Part shown: in pieces, positions 56,402 to 64,000 of the stretch
How positions within the stretch are numbered: position 1 is the stretch's first letter
Layout: the number at the start of each line of letters is the position of its first letter
DNA from: Lepidostoma basale
Lineage: Eukaryota > Arthropoda > Insecta > Trichoptera > Lepidostomatidae
Direction of reading: 5' to 3'
DNA length: 64,000 bases
NCBI GenBank assembly: GCA_022606425.2
Contig: JAHDVF020000016.1
Span: 5,734,501 to 5,798,500, forward strand
Made by a program: the position numbers and the translations under genes
The notes under the pieces: generated by a model
What the model saw: only the letters and a program-made list of their open reading frames with translations
Told to the model about the DNA's origin: nothing
Database searches by the model: none

Positions 56402-56890
56402 ATATCTTCTTCTTCTCCGGCGCTACAACCCTTGGTGGGTCTTGGCCTCCTCCAAGAAACATCTCCATCCCGTCCTATTTCTGGCCGCCACCTCCCAGTC
56501 TTGTTGCTCCAGGACTCGACACTGCCACGGCACCATCCAGCCATCGCAGTCTCGGCCTACCGATGCTTCTTCGCCCTGCTGGATTGTCATACAATACTCT
56601 TTTGGGGGGCTCCAGATCTCCCATGCGGTGCAAGTGCCCTAGCCAGCGCAGTCTGTTAATCTTTATAAACTTGACCACGCTGACGTCCTGGTATAGATCG
56701 TAGAGCTCTGTGTTGTATCTCCTTCTCCACGTCTGACCATCCTTAATGGGTCCGCAGATTCTGCGGAGGATCTTTCTTTCGAAGCAGTTTATTTTGTTTT
56801 CATCCCGTTTAGTGAGTGTCTAAGTCTCCGAGGCATATGTTAGGACTGGTCTAATCAGTGTTTTATAATATATATTGTGGTCTTTGTCTT
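56402..56890 (-). mobile_element. LINE family D copy
   Basis: The minus strand encodes KFIKINRLRWLGHLHRMGDL, EPPKRVLYDNPAGRRSIGRP and RLRWLDG, with CETW-type sequence upstream in broken frames. Confidence 0.8.
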
Positions 56891-57003
56891 TCTTGTATTT
56901 CTTTGATTGTATATAATGTACATAAATCATCTTAACAAATATTATGGAAAACGTATTTTTAGTACGTTATAAGGCGTGAGTTTAAATATTACACAGAATA
57001 TAA

Positions 57004-60000
57004 TCAATCACACATATTACTTCCAACTGGCTGAATGGTTAGCTCTGCAATCTGAAAAGGGTACATAAATATTAGTTAATATAATAATTAATTGACATTT
57101 ACTCAATATTTCCAATTCCGTTTTTTGTAACAAATGAATTTATAAATTAAATTATGATTACCTGTACATTAGGTTTAGTACTAAGTATATATATAACTCC
57201 ATTAGCAATATCCGAAGGATTTATGAAAGGAAATGACAATATGTCAGATTCAGTATCTTCTTTCACAGATTTGTTGTTTTCGGCAGTATTTGAGTCTAGT
57301 TCAGTATCAACGTTACCAGGACTTAAACTCTGGAAAAATATTTAAATTATGTTGTTTACCATTAATAACATTTAAAAGAACGATAGTTACATGCATATTG
57401 ATAATTGTATTACAATTCATACTTCAAAATTTAGACGATTTTTCGACAATGAATTATACAGAGATTACTATAAATTATAGGATTGCTCACTCACCGTAAC
57501 TTTGATATGCGATTTCAGCTCGGACAACTCAAAAGCCAAGGTCTGGCATATTGCTGTTACTGCAAATTTACTAGAAGTGTGTTGACTACCAGGCATACTC
57601 TTCATATAAGAAATATTATGGCCATCGATACTGCAATTGTGCATATTATTTAGAATAATACTTTCGAACAAATACGCATTTAACCAATATCAGTTTATAT
57701 ATTACATCCTTATCTGAAATACAATACTTTAAACACATGAAACGTGCAGAAACCAGACTTTAAATTAAAATACAACCCCCAAGCGTAAAACTAGATTACA
57801 AAATCAATGTGATTTAGAAATATGATTGGTAGATAGTATAATATTACGGTGTATTCGAGGGTAATTTCGACGATTTCAATTGTAGTTCAATTTTTCTGAT
57901 ATTTTCCATCAATTTCAATAAATTATACTCTCCACAACCAAATTTACGATCGATTTTCTATGTACATCGCTTATTTGATTTCCTCTGTTAGTTCAAAGGA
58001 GTTTTGAGTTAACCTACGCTTTGTATTCTGCGGACAATTATTTTTTTCGTGTGCGTAATCGTTCAATCTGTTTTAAATCGATCGTCATACAGGGCGCACG
58101 CGGACATATGCGCTCTCTAATCCCACATTACCGTTTTTCATTTATTTACTCAAATAGTGACAGTGGCTTGAATCAAATGCAAAAAACTATACCTCTGGTA
58201 TCACAATGTTCGAGCTTTTAATTACCATGTACACTTGCCTATTAATGTTGATTATATGACCATCGTCTCCCCTTGACCTCATGGACTTCAAAGCTTCTCG
58301 GGTGACTATACTTAAAGCCAAAACATTTAAGTTTATGACAATTTGCCAGTCTTCGGTTTTACCACCTGAAACAATTAAACACAATTGTGGAACATTTAAC
58401 AGCTGATGAACTTTTTAGTAATATTTAAAGATTAACAATGGTTAAAGTCATTTTGTCATTTTTTTTGTACAATCATGAGACGGATCTTTTGTTAAAAATT
58501 CTATAGTGCAAAAGTATTATTTTTCCAAGTTGTGTCAATGTCTATTTGTTTTGTCTTACTTAATCTTGCCTTAGAGCAATAAAACACCCTCAACTCAATA
58601 CGTCCATCAAAAAATCCTTTCAAAATTTAACCCAATTGTCTATTGTTATCTCCCTAGTACTAGCCAAGTTAACTAACACATGTTATATATAATTCTAGGT
58701 TCTTGCACTCAGTTTGTAATAATTTTGGTTAATTTATATCGTTCTCCCGATGATGAAGGTGTATGCCTTCGAAACATGTCGAGAAAAATAAACTTAAAAG
58801 TGAAAAAAACAGTGTTTAAATTCATAAAAATTCGTCATTATGGAATTCCACAGTGTTAACGCCTTAAGTTTATCTAAAATTATGTTTAAAGTGTTTTATA
58901 TGCCGTGGGATAAATATAAATATAAGCTCCCATAATTATACAGGGGGTGATAAAGAACTCCTGCGCGATAGCATCTAACAGTTTCGAGGATTAGATAGAA
59001 ACAGACTCAGAACAAAAGTATTTCAAAAGTAAAAAATAATAACATTTTGTGATAAGCAATATTAAAATACTTATTTTTCTATCTTATTGTAGACCTATGT
59101 GGTCTGTTTTCCAGAGAGTTGCTACTCCTGTGAGGTAGATTCCCAGCTGTCCTTCCATCTTTTAGGAGGTCTTCCACGAGGACGAGTCCCATGAGGTTGA
59201 TAATGCAATGCAATATAGGGGAGTCTGGTGGAGTCCATTCTTTGAACATGACCGTACCAGTCCCTTTTTCGCTGTCTGCTCTATTTTATAATATCCTCAA
59301 CCTCACATATCTCTTTTATTCTGGCGTTCCTCACGCGATCCCCCAGTGTCTTGCTTGCTATCGTCCTCAGTGTCTTCATTTCGGAAGTCCTCAAAATTTG
59401 TTTGGTCTTTACTGTGTCTGTGTCTGCCTTTGCTTTATTAAAATACACTGTATAATAAAAACAGGATACAGAGCAATATGTTAATATAAAAATCATATAT
59501 TGCTCAACCGCGTATGGACAAGTACATAATTAGATAGAGTTTATTTAACAGAGCATATAAATTAAAATTAAAGGAATTCAACGATGCTGAAAAATCTTCA
59601 AAGAACCACGCGAAATTAGTGACAGGAATAGATGATAGAAAGATATTGGTTCCCAATAAGCATATTGCGATCTTTCAAAATATCACTAATGAATAAATAA
59701 AATACACCTTTATACACAATTTCACGCTTTTGGTATATAAGTGAATACTCTGTTTTATTGTTAAAAAATTGTAGCTAAAGGGTGTTTTTTTTAGAGGTTT
59801 GGTTTTTAAACTGGCAACATTTTTATGACAATGTTTACATAATTAGGGGATACTAAATGATATTATATAAATCAAAAATAAGTTATTAGTCACCTTGAAA
59901 TATGTAAAATCATTTGTAAACAATTTGTAAAATAGATGTTTTTCTTAGAAACTCTTTATTTCGTCCTACCTCAAATAACTTATTTTTGATTTGTACAATA

Positions 60001-61413
60001 TCCCCTAACTATGTAATCATTGTCATAAAATTTCTTAACGGGTTCCAAGAAACACTTTTCAATATTTCTGGACCTATCCAAATAATTCTTTGTTAAAAAT
60101 GTATAAAGTCACATAAATTTTCGTTAATTACCATATACTGCTCCGTTTACTAGGGTATATAAACTGCAACGAGTTGAAGTTTCGTCACATTTGATAATGC
60201 CTTAGAAGGGCGAAACACGTAATTCCCATAAAATGTAATAAAACTTCTAGAAAACGGACGTTTTCATCCGTATTAATGATTTAATATGGAGTTTTACATC
60301 ATTGTTTAAGAAACAATAAATATGATATAATATGTTTTTTTTTACTTTTTGTACCAACAAACAGAATAAAATGTAAAATAATATAAGAATTTCGAAGGTT
60401 TTATTGTTTCATCGTCTGGGAAATGATACAAGCATGGGTATTATATTAAATAGTTGTTTGCTTGATTTAAAAAAAGAAAGTTACTTTACTGGTAAGTGGA
60501 GCAGGAATGTAGAGGCCAGCATTGTTAACAAGTATATCGACCCCTCCAAAAGTATTTTCTATCCATCTGAATGCCGTCAAGATATCATCTTCTTTCAGCA
60601 GATTGCACTTCACAGCGTGAATGGTTCCGTTAGTCCTTGATTGCAATAACTAAAAATTAGTATAATATTTATTAACCAATTTTTTACTTTTCATGGTTAT
60701 AATCCTGCGGATTGGTCTGGAACAAGCTTCACTCGTTCCCTCCACTCAGTCCTGTCTCCAGCCAGTATTTTTATTTCTGTGTAGCTGTCTCCCATCTCCT
60801 GGTCCATATTGGCGTCTTTTGGGCGACCATTTTATATTCATTTCATATCCATTTTATATTTTCCTAAATACATTTTGATATTACTACTTAATTCACATTA
60901 TTTTAATAGAAATTGATAAAAAATATTCACAGTTCTCTAATAAATTCACACAAAACGAGATATGACGGCTATCGATGCGAATAGGTTAAAAGCATTTTGT
61001 AATAATAAATCGCAAGTCGTATTTACGAAGTATTTTGTTAATTAAACTACTAGCATTATTCACTATCGGGGGCAGTAGGAAAATAAAAATTAAAACAAAT
61101 AATATCATCGACGCAGCTTTGCCTGTTAGCATAAAAGTGAAGATTCTGGGTTCGAGTCCCGTCACGGATTTTTTTTACGTATAGATTAAATTAAATAATA
61201 ATTTTATACCACACTTACTTGTATCATATCTTCTCTTCTCGCTAGGCCGACAACAATGACTCCATTATTAGCTAGCGCAACAGCTATCTCGGCCCCAATT
61301 CCACTGCTGGCCCCGGTTACAACTGCAATTTTTCCACCCCATCTCCATTCCGCTTCGACCGCTGGATTCAAGAATGCGAAGAAGAAGAGGATAGCAGACG
61401 TAAAATACGACAT
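57004..61413 (-). CDS. SDR3: SDR paralog lacking the catalytic tyrosine, 6 exons
   Basis: Exons 61413-61219, 60649-60490, 58365-58239, 57630-57495, 57329-57162 and 57051-57004 join in frame (834 nt, 277 aa). The leader of about 21 residues ends before [17 protein letters not shown], the NNAG motif (as VNNAG), the LNLNV Asn and NINS are kept. The YPASK active-site motif of the paralogs is HTSSK here: the Tyr codon is CAC (His) at 57579-57581, while the Lys is kept. Exon 5 encodes a longer acidic stretch than in SDR1/SDR2 ([13 protein letters not shown]). Intron 3 begins with GC rather than GT (AG|GCAAGT), a recognised minor donor class. The frame is open throughout and all exon lengths are preserved, which argues against a simple pseudogene. 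It may be a pseudoenzyme, or an enzyme with altered chemistry. The loss of activity is inferred from the family mechanism. Confidence 0.85.
58740..58790 (+). ncRNA. Hammerhead-ribozyme-like motif in SDR3 intron 2
   Basis: CCGATGA at 58747-58753 (one change from CUGAUGA), helix II GAAGG/CCTTC (58755-58759 with 58766-58770), GAAA at 58771-58774, palindromic CATG then TC, and helix I TTCTC/GAGAA (58742-58746 with 58781-58785). The U4-to-C change probably lowers or removes activity. Confidence 0.4.
59085..59500 (-). mobile_element. LINE family C-like fragment in SDR3 intron 2
   Basis: The minus strand encodes [40 protein letters not shown] and CEVEDIIK, then decayed sequence toward 59085. Confidence 0.75.
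59785..60035. repeat. Inverted-repeat (foldback) element beside a mariner end
   Basis: Arms of about 65 bp, with AAATCAAAAATAAGTTATT on one side and its complement on the other, surround a loop. The left edge has the AGAGGTTTGGTTTTTAAACTGG stretch also seen at 8078. Confidence 0.5.
60036..60330 (+). repeat. Penelope-like/hammerhead-related repeat in SDR3 intron 2
   Basis: Contains TTTGATAATGCCTTAGAAGG then GCGAAACACGTAATTCC, the TAATAAAACTTCTAGAAAAC block and the TTTACATCATTGTTTAAGAA edge. The most complete plus-strand copy of the unit. Confidence 0.6.
60690..60830 (-). mobile_element. RTE-type LINE fragment
   Basis: The minus strand encodes [20 protein letters not shown] and [16 protein letters not shown], the terminal segment of an RTE protein. 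In SDR3 intron 1. Confidence 0.55.
61090..61165 (+). other. tRNA-like sequence (possible tRNA pseudogene or SINE head)
   Basis: GGGTTCGAGTCCCGTC at 61149-61164 matches a tRNA box B/T arm, with a T-rich stretch after it. The D arm and anticodon arm are not convincing, so a functional tRNA is unlikely. Confidence 0.3.
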
Positions 61414-61577
61414 GGGTGCTTTGTAAGAAGAAATAATATGTTTTCAAACTGTGCGTTTGAGTAGGGGACACTGCGAAAAAAATTATTGACTTCTTATAAT
61501 ATATTTTATATTTGCCTTCACTTTGTGTTGTGGATTCATATTTGAATAAATATAAGTGCACTTAGTATTAAAACTAA

Positions 61578-61850
61578 GTGTATGACAGTTTCAAAACAGC
61601 CAATCACCTGCGAATTGTTACTTGATAATGAACCCATAGAACAGGTCCAAAAATTCAAATACTTGGGCATAGATCTCTCATGCCCAACGGATCTCTATAA
61701 TGAAGTTCGCGAGCAAACCACCAAAGCGGCTGCAATATCTGGATGCTTGAAAGATTTTGTGTGGAAAAACAAGCATATGCGAGTGGAAAGCAAAGTGCGA
61801 ATATATAAGACATGTGTCAGACCCATAATGACTTATGTATTCTTATAGCT
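61578..61850 (+). mobile_element. LINE family C fragment upstream of SDR3
   Basis: Encodes MTVSKQPITCELLLDNEPIE, QVQKFKYLGIDLSCPTDLYN, EVREQTTKAAAISGCLKDFV and TCVRPIMTYVFL, truncated at both ends. Confidence 0.8.
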
Positions 61851-61855
61851 GTATT

Positions 61856-62580
61856 CCTATGGATATATAATATATGAATTAACCAAATACAATTGAAATC
61901 AATTCATTTATGTCATCAAACAACGTGTTTCTCCAATTACATGACGCGTAACTATGAAATCGATGAACGATTTAAATTTTTGTTTCAAAACATTTGCATT
62001 AATGTTATTATGACCTCCTGACGATTGACAACTACTGTCATTTAAAACGACTCGAGCGCCATCTCTCGGTGAATCACATCATACAGAACTGACATCAAAC
62101 AAAATTATTTCAAACCAATATAGACTGAAACGTCCTGGCGTTTTAACGTATTTTTCCAGTTTAGGGACGATACATTATTTTTAGATAATTAAACAAAAAA
62201 ACTCGTAAACACTTTGAATAATTAATTAATTTCTAAATAGCTATTTACGTATAGATACACTTACAATTTTAATCATTAAACTGGTTTTCTCTGAAGAACA
62301 AAACACATTGTATTATATCTAGTACAAAGTTATACAAATATCGAGTAATTGGTAATACTGTACTCGTTAGAATTATGTAAATATACAAATGATAAATAAT
62401 TACGATTGTATAATGAAAAATTTGAATATACAATATATTAGAAACGTTATTTTTTATGTATGAAATATCTATATTATCTAATTTAGATGACCTAATTGAT
62501 CTTACATTAGGTATATGATGAACATTATTATCGCTTGTTTAATGGTTTGAAAACAGTTTTTAAATAAATAGAAAACTTCA
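61856..62580. other. AT-rich spacer
   Basis: No recognised gene or repeat. Confidence 0.45.
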
Positions 62581-62584
62581 TGAA

Positions 62585-63209
62585 CTCTTACCACTCCATT
62601 ATTTTTTGATATTGTTTGTCAACCAACTCTGATTTGAACAATGTCAAAATATTTTTATTGATAGGTAGTTATAAACAAAATCGTTAAAAATTCATTTGTA
62701 ATGATTTATTCTTCAAATAAAAAACAATTTACAAAAAAACATTATGGACTACTTATAGTTTTGCATAGTATGGTACTTTTTAAAAACAATTTCCAGGATG
62801 GAGACCAGGTTTTCTGGAACAGGTCTCACAAAACCACACTGTTTCCCGTCTTCCCCCTGGAATCTTTCTGTTACTACACACAGTACAGTCTTTAGAACCT
62901 TTGTCCAGTTTCGCAATGAAGTGGGGCTTGTACTCTAATCGCGCAAGGATTATTTTATGAGGAGGCGCAAGGATTATTTACAAGGTGATTGCAAGGATTA
63001 TTTTATAGTAAAATAAAAACGGTAAACAGTCAAAATCTGATTAAAACGTGAAATTAAATGTTTTTTTAAACGAATAATCACAAGAAACAACGACATGCGC
63101 GAAAATACACTGTGCGCGCAAGTCTTATCTTGTCGGCCGCCAGCCGACAACTGAGTTGTAGCGTACATATAGCGATATCGGCTGGCATTCGACAAAGGAG
63201 TGGTAAGGG
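62585..63209 (-). mobile_element. piggyBac-like deletion derivative (copy 2)
   Basis: A near-identical partner of the 328-928 element in the same orientation. The right flank is TTAA (63210-63213) and the left is TGAA (62581-62584, one mutation). The minus strand encodes the transposase C-terminal Cys-rich domain in better condition: KDCTVCSNRKIPGGRRETVW, then FCETCSRKPGLHPGNCFKKYHT and a stop. Most of the transposase has been deleted. Confidence 0.82.
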
Positions 63210-63213
63210 TTAA

Positions 63214-63669
63214 AAATATTATATTAAAGGAAGAAACCACGACAGTCTGCAACATTAGCGTGAATGGTGAAAACTTGGAGCAAGTAGTTGAGTTTGTGTA
63301 TTTAGGTAGTATGTTTACAAGAGATGGGAGAGTGGAGAGGGATATTGAAAGAAGGGTTGGGGCAGGTAACAAAGTGAATGGTGCACTTAAAGTTGTCATC
63401 GCAAACAAAAACCTATCAAAAAAGCTAGAATGGCAGTGCACAATGGTGTTCTTCTACCGACCCTTATGTATGGAAGCGAAGCATGGAACTGGCAAAGGAA
63501 GGATGAAAGTAGAATAAATGCAGTAGAAATGAGATCTCTTAGACGAATGTGTGGATATTCTGTGTATGATAGAGTGTCGAATGAAAATATAAGAAGTGAA
63601 TGCGGTGCGAATGATGGTGTCATGAACAAAATAATGAAAGGATCATTAAGATGGTTTGGATATTTTAAA
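63214..63669 (+). mobile_element. LINE family A copy between piggyBac-like element and foldback MITE
   Basis: Encodes [60 protein letters not shown] and [13 protein letters not shown], then is cut off by the MITE. One frameshift near 63420. Confidence 0.85.
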
Positions 63670-64000
63670 TTTTAATTGTATCTCAATAGAGACGAAGACG
63701 TAAACTGGAAACTGAACATGGATGATCAAGGTGTTTACAGGACTTATGACCTGTCATTGGTTGGGTTAAGCGTACGCTTTATGTAATTACAACATTCCCC
63801 ATTCCACCTTTGTTATTTGTGATCATGCATGACAAATTTTGGAAGATGTATATATACTTCAAAATCCATATTTATCTTCACGTGGCAGTTTCAGTCAGCC
63901 ATCTATGTAGATTTGGTTGCACTAGTGAATTTTTTCAAAAATTAACCTATACAACCGACCCACTAACGCCATCTATGGAGAATGATTTTCGGCATTTAGC
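63670..64000. repeat. Foldback MITE, copy 3 (left arm and loop; runs off window)
   Basis: The arm ATTGTATCTCAATAGAGACG through GGACTTATGACCTGTCATTG matches copies 1 and 2. The right arm would lie beyond 64000. Confidence 0.7.

Noticed and set aside
1..64000. CRISPR array, prophage or bacterial operon
   Set aside because: No regularly spaced direct repeats and no bacterial gene organisation; genes have spliceosomal introns and animal-type domains.

Overview
This is AT-rich nuclear DNA of an insect-like animal. The protein-coding genes have short GT-AG introns and animal domain architecture, and most of the window is transposon debris: RTE- and jockey-type non-LTR elements, tRNA-derived SINEs, piggyBac, Tc1/mariner, pogo/Tigger, hAT and Helitron remnants. 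I cannot fix the order of insect from the sequence alone.

Six intact gene models are supported. Three are tandem short-chain dehydrogenase/reductase (SDR) paralogs, all on the minus strand: SDR1 (13359-21296), SDR2 (45663-49429) and SDR3 (57004-61413). Each encodes a hydrophobic N-terminus followed by an NADP-type SDR core, with nearly identical exon lengths. Between SDR1 and SDR2, on the plus strand, lies an intact Rrp1-type AP endonuclease (37339-44673; 5 exons, 531 aa). It converges tail-to-tail with SDR2. Between SDR2 and SDR3 are two intronless genes: a 159-aa OTU-type cysteine protease (50888-51367, +) and a DNL-type zinc-finger mitochondrial chaperone cofactor (55579-56088, -).

Upstream of Rrp1 is a degenerate second copy (about 28460-33660, perhaps to 34500). 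It keeps Rrp1 upstream sequence, introns and 3' flank but carries stops, deletions and new insertions. Its 5' portion has been replaced by the helix-turn-helix region of a mariner-like transposase, giving an open 198-aa chimeric ORF (28866-29462).

The rest is mobile DNA, often nested. Examples are a mariner-like element inside a jockey-like copy inside the last Rrp1 intron, an RTE copy inside a Tc1-like element, a SINE inside an RTE copy, and a MITE inside a SINE. Target-site duplications are readable for many: TTAA for piggyBac, TA for Tc1/mariner/pogo, 8 bp for hAT MITEs and 13 bp for one LINE. The two Rrp1 copies serve as filled/empty-site comparisons.

The most notable points are the HTH-Rrp1 chimera, an SDR paralog (SDR3) whose catalytic tyrosine is histidine, several hammerhead-ribozyme-like motifs, a Tc1-like transposase with an apparent 88-bp intron, and two Helitron-like ends abutting head to tail. 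No CRISPR, operon or prokaryotic feature is present.
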